Positions 48,488 through 59,876 of a stretch of 64,000 bases of DNA are shown here, piece after piece. A model generated the notes under the pieces. The model ran no database searches, was not told the origin of the DNA, and saw nothing but the letters and a program-made list of their open reading frames with translations. The DNA is from Clitopilus passeckerianus (lineage: Eukaryota; Basidiomycota; Agaricomycetes; Agaricales; Entolomataceae): positions 62,001 through 126,000 of the forward strand of contig CALYLX010000016.1 in assembly GCA_944990035.1 (NCBI GenBank), written 5' to 3'. A program made the position numbers and the translations under genes. Positions within the stretch are counted from its first letter, which is position 1. Each line of letters opens with the position of its first letter.

Positions 48488-49865
48488 ATGGCGAAGACTC
48501 TGCGTCCCTCCGTCGAGCAATTCCGGAAGGCTGGATGGCTTCCCGTCTCCAAGGAAGCCTACGACGCCTGGATGGACAAGATGAATAACAAAATTCTCCC
48601 CGTCGCAAGGAAAATGCCCGGTCCCGGTGATGTTGCTACCATTGAGGCCCCCACGCTCCTCGCCCCGGTTCAAGAATTCAAAGACTTTATCGAGACCAAT
48701 ACCGTGGTCTACACAGAGTTCATTCGCATGTTCGATGGAATGACCGAGTCTGTATGTACACCCTTTGTTTCTTTCCAGATTCCAGCTAATCCTGAATGTT
48801 TGTGTTGATCTTCTCTAGCCAAAGACATACCAAGAGCTTCTCCTCATGTACAACGAAATCTTCCGGGAAGCCCCCGACTTCGGCTCCCTCGGGCCGCCTA
48901 TGTACATGATCATGGCCAGGATCATGAACACCCAAGGGGGCTTCTCCGCCTTCACGAAGCAGGTCCTGAACCAGCACTACAAGAAGATGCTCAAGACGTG
49001 GGAGTCGTTCCTCCTGTCTACGGACTCCCGCTCAGTCCTGACTACGGACGAAGGAGGCTGGTTCAGCCAGCCTGCCGTTACCGCTATGATGGAGGAGTTC
49101 CCTGACAGGTCGTTCGAGGATGTATTCATTTGCTCCCCCGAAGAGCCCTACTACGGCTTCACGTCATTCGAAGATTTCTTCATTCGCCGCTTCCGTAACC
49201 CAGAGATCGACCGCCCCACCGAAGATATCACCAAGCTCGAGCTCGTCAGCGCTGCATGCGAGTCTGCCCTATACGCTATTCAGTACGACGTGCAAAAGAC
49301 CGACGAGCTGTTCATCAAAGACGAAGCCTATTCCCTTGTTCATCTACTCGCTAACGACGAGTCCGTCGATTCCTTCGTCGGCGGGACTGTCATTCAGACT
49401 TTCCTCAATACTACGGGGTATCATCGCTGGCACGCCCCCGTGAACGGAGTCATCAAGAAAATCGTCGACGTCCCAGGGACGTACTTCGCCCAAGCACCTT
49501 ACACCATCGGCGAACCCATCCCTGATGACGATTCGGAGCTCCCTCCGTACCTCAAATCATTGAGGTACTTCGCCAACACCGCTGCTCGCCAGCTCATCTT
49601 CATCGACGCCGACAACACTGCCATTGGCCTGATGTGCTTCATTGCTATTGGCATGACGGAGATTTCGACTTGCCAGGCTACCGTCTTCGAAGGACAGCAC
49701 GTCAACCGAGGCGATGAGTTGGGGATGTTCCATTTCGGCGGTTCCTCGTCTGCTATGGTGTTCAACAAGGGAGCAGGGATCCAGGTCGATGGAGACTTTA
49801 CTACTCCTGGAGTCGCTGTGCCTATCAACAAGCCGATTGCTGTTGCTAATCTACCGGCTGCGTAG
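48488..49865 (+). CDS. PSD-family decarboxylase related to fungal L-tryptophan decarboxylases
   Basis: Model join(48488..48751,48819..49865), 1311 nt, 436 aa. The protein belongs to the soluble phosphatidylserine-decarboxylase-like group of basidiomycetes, some of whose members decarboxylate tryptophan to tryptamine. Seen: PIQEF-like region (APVQEFKDFIETNTVVYTEF), LGPPMYMIMARIMNT, SFEDFFIRRFRN, YHRWHAPVNG, FIDADNTAIGLMCFIAIGMT, and the self-cleavage motif GGSS at residues 395-398 (family: serine turned into the pyruvoyl cofactor). There is no signal peptide or membrane segment, unlike mitochondrial PSD. The size equals that of the tryptophan decarboxylase group. The next genes downstream are CYP64-clan-like P450s, which would suit further oxidation of an aromatic amine. 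The substrate cannot be fixed from sequence; tryptophan, another aromatic amino acid or phosphatidylserine remain possible. Confidence 0.85.
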
Positions 49866-50099
49866 ACGAGCTCTCTGGGATTCGTAGGACGAGGACTATC
49901 TTTAGTTACTTCTGTATGGACCAAACACCAACTTGTACTTATAGTTTTGAAATTGTTACGATCATATTGAATGAAGTATTGATGCATGCATAGGGGCCAA
50001 CCCCATCCCGAGATGCCTTTGAATGTTCGTTGAGACTAGTCAAAACCTGTGTATAAATATCGTACTAGTACATTCCTTATTCCAGATTGGTAGAGTAAA

Positions 50100-52351
50100 T
50101 CAAGGAGGACTATCTCCCTCTGCAGAATCCCAGGCTACGATCAACTCCTTCGCCTGCTTGGTTCTCGGTACGATGTCGCATGGGAAATCCTTGGGATGGC
50201 TATGAAACAAAGTCAGTCAGCTGGATTTCCTATCATGCTGCAACTGCGTTTCTTACCTGATGAAACTCAAATGATACTCCTGCTTCGGCTTAATAGGCTT
50301 GCCGTTCTCGTCCTTCTTCATCTTCAGGTCGAAGCTTGACAAGACAGACGCCGCAGTAAGCATGATGACTGAACGAGCGATGTGTCTCCCTGGACACATT
50401 CTAGAAAGGCATGCGTCAACGGAAAGAATTTCTCGAGGGTTAGGGATATGAAGTACCTCCTCCCAAAGCCGAATGCGATGTCCTCCGGACTCAACACACT
50501 TCGATCTATCTTGCCATCCTTCAAAAACCGCTCAGGTCTGAATTCTGATGGCTCAGGGAAGTCCTCTGGATTGTGGAGCATCGCCCTATACGAACATCAG
50601 TACCTGCATTGTGAAGCAAGGGGATATCAGGGAAGACGCACCATTGGTTTGCAATAACGATCGAGCCTTTCGGAATCAGAGACCCTTCATACAAGTCGTC
50701 TAAAATGATTTCATGGGGAACTCCTATAGGTCACCGGTCAGCAGTTGAAAGCGTCAATGACAAGTAGCTTATACTTGCCTATCGGCGTTACAGGCTTCCA
50801 CCTAGATTAATATTATAGTTAGTTCAAATTTTTCAGGAGAGCCTATGCAAAGAAAGGGGGAAAAGAGAAGCACAGCCTACCGAATGATCTCCAGAAACAC
50901 GGCCGTGAGGTATGGCAGATCCAGAATATCCTCGTGGTCCGGTAGCCTCCCTGTCCCCAAGGCGTCGTCCAACTCTTGCTGAAGCTTCTTCTGGACTTCT
51001 GGATAGCACACCATAGCCAGGAAGAACGTTCCTAGTCCAGACCAGGTGGTATCAGCAGCAGCTAAGCGCAAAAGTCAGTCCCATCCATGATCGTAATGAA
51101 GAGGAATGGGAAGGTATACATACCCATATAAACCATCGCCGCGACATCTTTCAGGGTTTCTACATCTTCTTCCGTTCCCTTGACCTGTTCCAAGTTCTGC
51201 AGACCTTCCGACACGAACGATGGCGAATAATCAGGAGTTCCCTACGATAAGACTCTGTGTCAGCATCCGTTTCCACCCCTCCGTACGCGACCATCCACTA
51301 ACCATCGTTCTCTTCGACGCATTAAATAGCTCATCCCTAACTTGCATACTGAGCTGCAGACAATTCTCTGCCTGCTTCTTGAAGCCCGCTCCAGGCACCC
51401 ACGAGGGTATGTGTTTGAGCGCAGGAACGATATCGACCAAGAACGCGCCTGCATCTGCGATTCCACAGACTGCATTCCCGACCTTGGCTGCTAGCTCGAT
51501 GTGGGGATCGGCGGAGGGGCGAGCTTTGAGTCCGTAGGCCATCGATATGGCGATGGAGCCGACCATGCTAGAGAGTAACCGTCAGCTATACGCTCGGATA
51601 GTGTGAAGAAGTGGGAGCATGGGGAAGCAGGAGGGTCGTAAGTACGGCGGATACTTACTTCTGAACGTGGTCAAGGAACCTATCTGGCTTATCAATCAGC
51701 TGCGTAAGTAACCTCCGAGCATAGAATTTCTCCCGAGGGTGGTTGGCAGGCATGCTAACAGTTCCGACGTGTTTAGTGAACAGTCGGCGGCAGATTCGCC
51801 ATCGGTCGCCGTAGGGCAGGAATCCGAAGAATACGGTGAAGCCTGACCTGTGGAAGAGAAACATTGGTGAGATGGAAGAGCTGAAATAGAGGAATACGGA
51901 CAGTTCATGTGTCATAGTACCAGCGGGTCTGAAGGACGCAGTGGTCAGCTCCGCGAGAATGTTGGTGAGGAGGATAGGTACTACCTGCTCGAGTAGATCC
52001 CGGATCGCTTCTCCAGTAGGTCTTGAGCTACTCTCAAGGAATTCAACACAACGATGTTGTTGCCCAAAGCACTCAGATGAATGAAGTCTGAGTCTAAATG
52101 ACGGAGATCAGGACACGATATTCGGATATTGAGAGAAATGTATGGCTACCATATCGCTTCCCAATCTCCAAAAATTTTACCCAGTCTAGATCGAGGGGCA
52201 TGTTAAAGAGGTTATCCACTATAGGATACTTTGGCGGTCCAGGAGGGAGCATCTTCACTTTCCGCCTCCATGTTACGAGTTTTGCCAGTAGAACGGCAGT
52301 TGCGATCCAGGCAACTGCTGGCTTGAGCAACCAGGAGTCGAGTGCGAACAT
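50100..52351 (-). CDS. Cytochrome P450 monooxygenase (P450-4), CYP64-clan-like
   Basis: Start at ATG 52351: an N-terminal membrane helix (PAVAWIATAVLLAKLVTW) and hinge MLPPGPPKYPIVDNLFNMP. Then the EKRSGIYSSR region, PYGDRWRICRRLFTKH (C-helix), ADTTWSGLGTFFLAMVCYPE (helix I), LEIIR (ExxR), FRPERF, and the haem loop FGFGRRICPGR joined over an intron at about 50401-50457. The end is KDFPCDIVPRTKQA with TGA at 50102-50100. About a dozen short exons; no lesion noted. Convergent with the PSD-like gene (gap 235 bp). Paralog of the P450 at 57050-59107. Such P450s oxidise small molecules in many fungal pathways; the substrate is unknown. Confidence 0.83.
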
Positions 52352-52891
52352 AGGTGCTTCAGCGGAGCGCAGAGAGGCCAGAGAGAGACGCCGATACGAT
52401 AATTGGCCTTGCATGTATTATACCTGCTGTCGTTCAAGTTGGGGCTGTCCCGGGAGATTGCGATTAATCAACCCACTTTAAAAAGCGGCCGGAGGCCGCA
52501 CCTTCAAGGATCTTCTTATTGTAGGGAAAGAACACAAGGCAAGACGCCACAAAGTACACGTTTCGACCGCTGATGCCCCTTTGAATATCCACAAGGCCGG
52601 CGGGACCCACAAACCCAGTCATTAGGCCGTCCAGTGAAAGCTTGGTATAGCCGTGATCTAGACGCAAGGGTACTTTTCTGGCAGGGCTTCATCAGCTGGC
52701 TATTATGTCCGCGATTTTTAGTGCCCGCATATTCAATGGGCGGCCTTCTCAAGTCAATGGGCCCAGTTCTTGGTTTAATGTCGAGATCGTGGTTCCGTGC
52801 AAAGTTGATCGTGTCACATGAGGGTAGCCATCAGCCATAGCACGGAGGCCGTGCACAGCCACTGGCGTCGAGCTCGATCACGACGTTCACG
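52352..52891. other. Intergenic, divergent promoter region
   Basis: Lies between the divergent P450-4 and the CSTF2-like gene. No coding signal. Confidence 0.4.
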
Positions 52892-53892
52892 ATGTCAAAC
52901 CCGACGTTTGCTACAGAGCAGCTGCTAGAGCTCATGCTACAGTTGAAGGTATGATATTGTACGCTACGATCATCGGGGCTTGTTACTGAATCCCCGAACT
53001 TCGTTCTTTTAGAAAACCACGCCTGACGCAGCGCGTCAAATCCTAAATGCCCAACCACAGATTGCCTATGCTTTAATGACCCTCATGGTCAACATGAATG
53101 CTGTTAACATTCAGGTCTTCCAGGTATGGATACTCTAAGCTCTCTGCTCAACCAGATTTCTGATATTCTTGAAGAAAACTCTGGCTGATTTCGCCAGTAA
53201 AACTGTCGCGCCAAGCCCAGCTGTTGCACCCTCAGTTGCACCACCAAGCGTTCCAACAGCGCAACCACAACCAGTACCATATACTTCCGGGAATCCAGTG
53301 GCTCCAGCTTCCGCTGTACCTCCGCATCTTCAAAGCCATTATCAGCAACCATATCGTGCGACCCCTCCGCCGTCTGCGCCGCCTTCTGTCCCACCACCTG
53401 CAGCTGCAGCTACACCCTCTTATACGAACGGATACGGAGGAGCTGTACAACAGTACCCCGGATATGGTCAACCCCAATCCCAGAGCGGATATTACGGCCA
53501 GCAGGCTCAGCAGCAACCTCAGCAACCTAGCCAGTATCCCGGATATGGGTACCCTCAAACGGCTCCTAATGCAGGCTACGGTGCCCCTGCTGCCTCTTCT
53601 GCACTCTCTGCACTTCCACAAAACATTCAAGAAACGTTAGCTGCGATGCCTGAAGAACAGAGGGCAAGTCGTTGTCACACATCATATCACCAATTGTCGT
53701 ATTAACGTTAATTTTCTTCACGTAGGCACTCCTTATCCGAGTCGTCAGCATGACCCCGGAGCAAATTTATGCCCTTCCTCCAAATGAGAGGCAGACGCAT
53801 ATCCAACTGGTAAGTATCCGACCCCCCGCCGGTACCAACAAACGCTCATTATTATCGGTCTTCAGCGCGCTACCCTTGGCCTCCCAACGTAA
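52892..53892 (+). CDS. CSTF2/Rna15-like cleavage stimulation factor protein lacking an RRM
   Basis: Model join(52892..52948,53013..53123,53175..53663,53726..53809,53866..53892), 768 nt, 255 aa. Residues 1-70 match the CSTF2 hinge (ATEQLLELMLQLKK, RQILNAQPQIAYALMTLMVN). Residues 75-200 are a Pro/Gln/Tyr-rich linker (GYGQPQSQSGYYGQQAQQQ). The C-terminus is the CSTF_C helical domain (LLIRVVSMTPEQIYALPPNE). Family role: binding CSTF3/Rna14 and export or 3'-end processing partners during mRNA cleavage and polyadenylation. The usual N-terminal RNA-binding RRM is missing, and no RRM-like exon was seen upstream before P450-4. Intron 3 starts with GC (GCAAGT at 53664), needed to keep the frame; all other introns are GT-AG. 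Confidence 0.8.
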
Positions 53893-54239
53893 ACAATATG
53901 CTACTCAGCAACGGGAGGGACAGGCGTTCTCGGATAAGCATCACCTTGACATTAGAATCCACCTCGCCGGCTGCTATTCTATTGGTTAGACTTCGTCGAC
54001 ACTCATCAAGATGCACGATGGAGCGGGGTCATATAATGACGGAGGGCAGGGGAATGACATTATGAGCGAACAGGACGATACCCAGATAACTTCCGTAGTA
54101 TGTTTGCCTAGACCGCCGCTGATACGAGGAACTGAATGCCATCCGACCTGATAAAGGGTTATGAAAGCCCCGTTCCATTACCTATACGAATGCCTTGCCT
54201 TACACAGCGATGATTTCAAGCTGTCAATAAACAATAAAG
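53893..54239. other. 3' flank, no gene seen
   Basis: Spacer between the CSTF2-like gene and the decayed minus-strand ORF. Confidence 0.4.
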
Positions 54240-54760
54240 TTATTCTGTCCAGAAACCACCCCAAATGCCACCGATACGGCCAGTAATCTGTGTATGAATC
54301 CACCTTGAAGTGGTGCCCCACAGCCTTTGGAAGCACCAGCTGGGAGGGCATGACCGAATTCTGGATCGGTTGATGTTCTGGTTTTGGGGAATACCCTGCA
54401 GGTTGACAAGAGATGGTGTTTATCCAGGATATCGTTGCTAATTTGCGCTAGATCAATAATTGAACGGCTGATAAACCAAGTTCGTCCGAAGGGAAGCGCG
54501 AACACCAGCATCCGCGGATGGAACAGAAGGTACTGGAGGAGGCGTAGCATGAGTACGACGATGGTGAGGTAGCATGTGACACTGATTTTAGTTCTGCATG
54601 ATGGAGCTGGTGGTGGAGGTGGGGTCAATCGGAACCGAACTTTTAACACCCATGGGTGTACCTGTTTTGCTGCTAGTTGGAGCTTTCTGATCAGACGGAA
54701 CGAAAACAAAACGGCCAGTTGAGTAAAAGTCGGGACTGAGGATAGAGGGCACATACCTAG
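54240..54760 (-). pseudogene. Decayed gene with four nonsense codons, Gln/Pro-rich
   Basis: One minus-strand frame runs about 170 codons from YVPSILSPDFYSTGRF to GGIWGGFWTE (TAA at 54242-54240). Its composition is coding-like (DQKAPTSSKTGTPMGVKS, RRTHATPPPVPSVPSADAG, LVNLQGIPQNQNINRSR). It is interrupted by four in-frame stops, each explainable by one C-to-T change (CAA to TAA twice, CGA to TGA, CAG to TAG). There is no frameshift. No family is recognised. Alternatively some of the stops lie in short introns, but no consistent splice model was found. Confidence 0.4.
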
Positions 54761-54819
54761 AAAAGGTGGATATTTACATGTCTCACAGTAACCGTATAGC
54801 TGGCTACTAAGCCTCCACC

Positions 54820-55119
54820 ATGTCAGTGTTCAGCCAGGAATTTGCCACTGACGCGTCGTTTCTGGCCTTCAAAACGTGAGTGACCGGGATAAATGAAGAA
54901 GAAAATTTATAATACCGCTTCAGCGCGGATATTTGCTCCATTGCGAATATAGGATTCGCTTCGTCGGACGCCCTGACCACGTTGGTGGAAGCAGACCAGT
55001 CGTTGAAGAACCTACATTGTCAATGTGGCTGTGCTGGAAGGCTTTTGGCAATATTGGGCCATCTTGATTCTGCACATTACTGCAATGTCCAATCCAGCTG
55101 CCACTTCACCCGAATGTAA
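54820..55119 (+). CDS. Possible small Cys-rich spliced ORF overlapping the start of BTB gene 1
   Basis: join(54820..54875,54924..55119), 252 nt, 83 aa, beginning in a good start context (CCACCATG) with a GTGAGT donor. The protein ends in a Cys/His-rich stretch (LHCQCGCAGRLLAILGHLDS, YCNVQSSCHF). It overlaps the first exon of the BTB gene (55085-55115) in another frame, so it could be an upstream ORF of that transcript or a chance frame. No family known. Confidence 0.25.
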
Positions 55120-56134
55120 GGATGCACACACTCGTATTACGCACTAGGATATCTGGCTGACATTTGCCATCGTATCCAGTCTGCTCACCCGATGCAGACC
55201 TAAACTTCCTTTCATGCGACTCGGTCATCTTCAAGATCCACTCGAAGAACTTGGAGTATACCTGTGGCGGTTTCGCACCGGCTGGCTTCGGCAATGCAAC
55301 CCAGGACGAGATGATCGAGTTATCTGAAGATAGTGCAACACTGCAACTGCTATTTGCTTTTGTGTATCCAAGACAACATCCCGACCTTGAGGGTATCGAC
55401 TTCGCGTTGCTTCTGAAGGTGGGAGACGCCGCAGAAAAGTATCAGGTATTCGCTGCTGTGAACATTTGTAGGATCAGGATCAAGTACGTCGTCGGATGCC
55501 AAATTCAGGATTGCACCTAATTACAGCTTTCAAGGGAGAGAATCGGTGTCTCTCCAATCGACGTCTTCATCTTCGGCTATAAGCATAACTACCTCGATCT
55601 CATAAGCCAGGGCATTTCCTACCTCCAAGATATACCGCTAGAAAATGTAGTAGCCAAGCTTCCCTTAGCAGTGGTCCAATCATGGGTCAGGCTCCTTCTC
55701 ATACTCTAGAAAGTATATCTTTCTTAACTTTAATTCATCCCCAGGTAATATACTACGAAAGTCGAAGATCAACAGTAATGCGAGCATTCCTCTCAAAAGC
55801 CAGTTCATACACGTACCCCAATGAGGCCCCCAGTGCATTTGGTGCATTTGGTTCCAGTGCATTTGTCCAACGAACACCCACAGGTGGTCTATCAGAACCT
55901 AGCATAGCATATGCGATGAGAAGATTCTACGAAAAGAACCCTTCGACAACTTCGGTGGCGGGCCTGAGAGTGGCATTGAAAGAGGCGTTCAACTTTCAAG
56001 AACCGGATTACGGATCAGCTTTTGGTCGGGCTGGTGACCCACGGGCACCCGATCAGGTGGACGAAAAGGCGATCGAGTTGTTCATTAGAAACCTGGAAGG
56101 CCAGTTGGCTCCCCTGCCCGCACTTGCTCTCTAG
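55085..56134 (+). CDS. BTB/POZ domain protein 1
   Basis: Model join(55085..55115,55180..55483,55535..55685,55745..56134), 876 nt, 291 aa. BTB start: CSPDADLNFLSCDSVIFKIH, then SKNLEYTCGGFAP, the FVYPRQHPDLEGIDFALLLKV block and AAEKYQVFAAVNICRIRIK. Exon 3 (151 nt) encodes PIDVFIFGYKHNYLDLISQG. The acceptor of intron 2 (55534) was chosen because it restores the frame used in the three paralogs at 59.9-63.7 kb. The C-terminal exon is diverged, with an Ala/Gly/Ser-rich linker. BTB domains dimerise and often act as adaptors for cullin-3 ligases; the specific partner is unknown. The 3' end is partly duplicated downstream (56780-57000). Confidence 0.75.
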
Positions 56135-56499
56135 CCATTTGAAGTAGTAGCACCAAGTCAATCGAATCTCCTGGAACCAGACTACGATATTAAAACATGA
56201 GCCGTTTCCAATATTCCTGAAACGCAAACGCAGGATTTAGACGCTAGATCCAAGCTTCCTCCATCAATGATCGTTCCACCTTTCCGCCCCTTCGACCATA
56301 TACCTCTCATGATCTGCGAGGGATGAGATTCAAGAATTCTTCGACGTATTCACTGACAGATTTGAAGGAAATCAATCTGTCCTAGAATTTGTTTAGCTAA
56401 CCTGGGAGGGTTTGTAACCTTACACCATTTGCTGAACTTCACATGGTAATACTGGGCCAACCGAGTTTCTTCACACAAGAATGATCACAATGAAATGAA

Positions 56500-56770
56500 A
56501 TTTCAGACTATCATACGAATATGATCCATCCCTCTACGCAGAGTAAAAATGCTCAACAACAACCTCCACCTCTTTCGGCCTGGGCACCATCTCACAAGGG
56601 AAGTCGTTTGGGTGGCTAAATTCGTAAATGTTCTGCCTTTCGTACTAGCCAGAAGAATACTAAACCCACCAGAGGAATGAGACGTGATATTCCTGCGTAG
56701 GCTTAATAACCTCTCCATTACTGTCCTGCTTCATGAGGAGATTGAACCTCTCTGGGAAAGTCTCTGGATA
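56500..56770 (-). pseudogene. Duplicated, decayed 3' end of P450-5
   Basis: Aligns with 57028-57265 (shared blocks ATCCATCCCTCTACGC, GACGTGATATTCCTGCGTAG, TGATATTCCTGCGTAGGCTT). It would encode the end of the haem-side region and C-terminus of P450-5 but has lost its frame and has no upstream exons. Confidence 0.8.
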
Positions 56771-56779
56771 CGACCCCAG

Positions 56780-57000
56780 GGCCGGTCCCGAGAGTGGGGG
56801 TGAGAGAGGCGTTCAATTTACCACCGAGTGAGGTGTGGACTTCGACCCACCCACCAGAGAAAGCAGACGATGAGGCCGTCTAGGCGTTCTTCAGGAAGGT
56901 GGAAGCCGACCTGGATAGGCAGCCGGCATTTGTAACCTTCCTCAACCTTAATACCCATTAGAAATACTGAACCAATCGAATGTCCTCCCACAAGAATGTT
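56780..57000 (+). pseudogene. Duplicated, decayed 3' end of BTB gene 1
   Basis: Plus-strand frame VPRVGVREAFNLPPSEVW ... EKADDEAV, stop, AFFRKVEADLDRQPAF, matching the BTB1 C-terminus (VAGLRVALKEAFNFQEPD ... VDEKAIELFIRNLEGQLA) and its 3' flank. With the P450 fragment before it, it makes one tandem duplicate of the BTB1/P450-5 junction. Confidence 0.75.
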
Positions 57001-57049
57001 CAAATGATGGAAGACTATCGTACAAATAGGACCCATCCCTCTACGCGGA

Positions 57050-59107
57050 TTACAAATGCTCAATAACCTCCTCCATCTCTTTCGATCTGGGCACAATTTC
57101 GCAAGGGAAGTCCTTCGGGTGGCTGAATTCGTTAATTTTAAGCCTAAGCGCTAGACAGAAAGGAGAGTAAACCCACCAGAGGAAGGAGACGTGATATTCC
57201 TGCGTAGGCTTGATAAACTGTCCATTACTGTCCTTCTTCATGAGGAGATCGAAGCTCGTCAGGACGGACGCTACTGTTAGCAAGGCTACCGAGCGAGCGA
57301 CATGTTTTCCGGGACACATTCTAGGCGAGGATATGTCAGAAATCAAACCATAGTACAAAGGGGAGCTACACGCGGGGAGTACCTTCTACCAAAACCGAAG
57401 GCAATATCCTCCGGATTTCTGACTGCTGGGTTGAGTTGACCATTCTTCAAGAACCGGTCGGGTCTGAATTCGGAAGGGTCGGGGTAGTCATTGGGGTCTT
57501 GAAGCATGGCCCTGTCGTACGAATATTAACCCACATTCCACCCCATTGACATACGGAAGAGCTCACCATTGATTTGCAATCACGACGGTGTCTTTTGGGA
57601 TGAGTGAGCCTTTATATACATCATCCATAATGACTCTGTGAGGGACACCTATGGGTGTAACGACCTTCCATCTAGAAAGACAAAATATAGCGTCAGCTTC
57701 AATCTAACCTCGGAGAATGGATGCACATACCGAAGGGCCTCCATCCATACAGCAGTGAGATAAGGCAGGTCCATGACATCGTCGTGTTCTGGCAACCGTC
57801 CCCCCAAGACGGAGTCCAACTCATTCTGAAGCTTCTTCTGGACTTCGGGGTGGCAAACTAGTGCAAGGAAGAGTGTGCCCAGTGCGGACCAGGTGGTGTC
57901 AGCGGCGGCTGTAAACAGTAATAGGAAGGTCAGGTGTAATCCGAAACGGGGCGAGCCAAAAAGCGGACCTTGGAATACCATAGCAGCTGTGTCTTTGAGC
58001 ATCTCCAGCTCGTGCTTCATGCTTCCTTCTTGTTCCCACTCCTGAAGGGCCTCGGATATAAATGAAGGTTCATAGTCCGAGCTTGCCTGCATGAGACACC
58101 TCTAATCAGCACCTGAATTGAACGATAAAGTCGGTGGTTTGACTTACCATAGCGTTCCTCCCAACCTCAAACAGTTCCCCTCGCACCTCGCTACACAGCT
58201 TCTTGCATCCACTCGCCTGTTTCTTGAAACCTGTTCCAGGTACCCATGCAGGTAGGTACTTCAGGAAAGGGAGAACGTCGACGAGATACGCTCCTGCGCC
58301 AGCGATCTCACTCATAGCTTCTGCAGTTTTGGCGGATAGGTCGATATGTGGGTCATCCACCGATCGGGGTTTGAGGCCATAAGTCATCGAAATCGCGATG
58401 GAGCAGACCATGCTTAGAATGATTTGAGTACAAGCAGTCTAGGGGATAACAGCCACGACATACTGATGAAGGTGGTCAAGGAACTTGTCGGGCTTTTCGA
58501 GGGTGTGCTTCAATATTTGGCGGGCGTAGAGTAGTTCTCGGGGTCGGTTGGAGGGCATGCTACCCATGCCGAAATGTTTCGTGAAGAGTCGGCGAGACGC
58601 TCTCCAGAAGTCGCCGTATTCACTGAAAGCGAAGAACATGTTGAAACCCGATAGCTCGTGTGTCATTGTCGCAACTGGTCTAAGAGAAAGCGTAGGTGTC
58701 AGAAGGTGTTGTTGAGGGGAAGAGACGATAGCACGAACCTACTGGAATAAATCCCGGATCTCTTCTCCAGCAGGTCCTGAGCCACATCAAAGGAATTGAG
58801 AACAAGGATTGAGTTCCCCAAAGCACTCATATGGATCATATCAGAATCTGGAGACATGCCGAGCATGAGAAGAGCCTTCGAGGTTCTGGAGACGGCGAGA
58901 CTCACCATACTGTTTGCTCATCTCCAAAAACTGCACCCAGTCCAAGCCGAGAGGCATGTTGTGGAGGTTATCGATTACAGGCAACTTGGGTGGCCCGGGA
59001 GGAAGCATCTTGACTTTTCTCCTCCATCGTACGAGTTTAACAAGGAGAAAGATCACTACGATGCAGGAGAGCGTAGGCTTGATTGGCCAGGGATTGACGT
59101 CCAACAT
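57050..59107 (-). CDS. Cytochrome P450 monooxygenase (P450-5), paralog of P450-4
   Basis: Start ATG 59107 (MLDVNPWPIKPTLSCIVVIF, membrane helix), hinge MLPPGPPKLPVIDNLHNMP. Then EKRSGIYSSR, FWRASRRLFTKHFG, ADTTWSALGTLFLALVCHPE (helix I), MEALR (ExxR), FRPDRF region near 57455, and the haem loop FGFGRRMCPGKH across an intron at about 57316-57380. The end is HPKDFPCEIVPRSKEMEEVI with the stop at 57050. Exon by exon it resembles P450-4, so the two arose by duplication around the CSTF2-like gene. It is convergent with BTB gene 1. No lesion noted. Confidence 0.82.
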
Positions 59108-59876
59108 GATGGTGGTACACTGGCAGGTCGAGAACGGACTGGTCAGGTTTGGCGAACGTATCATGTATGCATATATTACACCTGTGTCCCTTGTGGCGAC
59201 GTTGCCTCAGCCCGTTCCGTATTGCGACTATTCCATTAACGGGTGATCCACCAGAAAGAGCGTGCGAAGCGTGGAGCGCTTATAGTAGCTGTCTTTTGAA
59301 GACGTCGTTGCGTAGAGCTTCTCCTGACGCATGCTCCCGGATATTGAGACGAGCCCGAAAACTTCTCGCTCAACGTTCGCTACGTGTTTGTGGGACCAGA
59401 TCGACTGAGATTGCCCAAGCCTCTTTCTGGTTTTTGGAAGAGGTTTAGGCGCCCATGCTGCACGCCTTTTCCTTGCGCCCGCCTGATGCTATCTGGTGTG
59501 TCAAGCATGTCAAGAATCAAGATCGTCGTTAGAAGCCGGAGAAGGTGGTCGGCAAACAACAAGAATCCCGGAGAATAGCGAGCCCCACTCGGTGATCCGC
59601 ATCACCGAGCGTAACCGGCGCGAATTCTGAATTCGTCGATTTTTGACCCTATGAGGGGCAGACCACCTGCGTCGGCGCTATAGGACCTTTCAACGTTATC
59701 CCTGGCGGTTATCTAGCAAGAATTGTGGCATGAGGACGTCGAGGAGTGATCTTTACAATCAGTCAGCGTCAATCAGCAATCGATGAAGGTCCTTGTGACG
59801 ATAACTCGGAAAGGCCCAGGTGCTCAGTCTCTCTTCGTTCCTTACCTTCTCCCAAGACTATCGTCGTGAGCTCACT
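59108..59876. other. Intergenic between P450-5 and BTB gene 2
   Basis: Divergent promoter region. No gene recognised. Confidence 0.4.

Noticed and set aside
48488..59107. A complete psilocybin-type gene cluster
   Set aside because: Only a PSD-type decarboxylase and P450s are present; no kinase, methyltransferase or transporter gene was found in the window.
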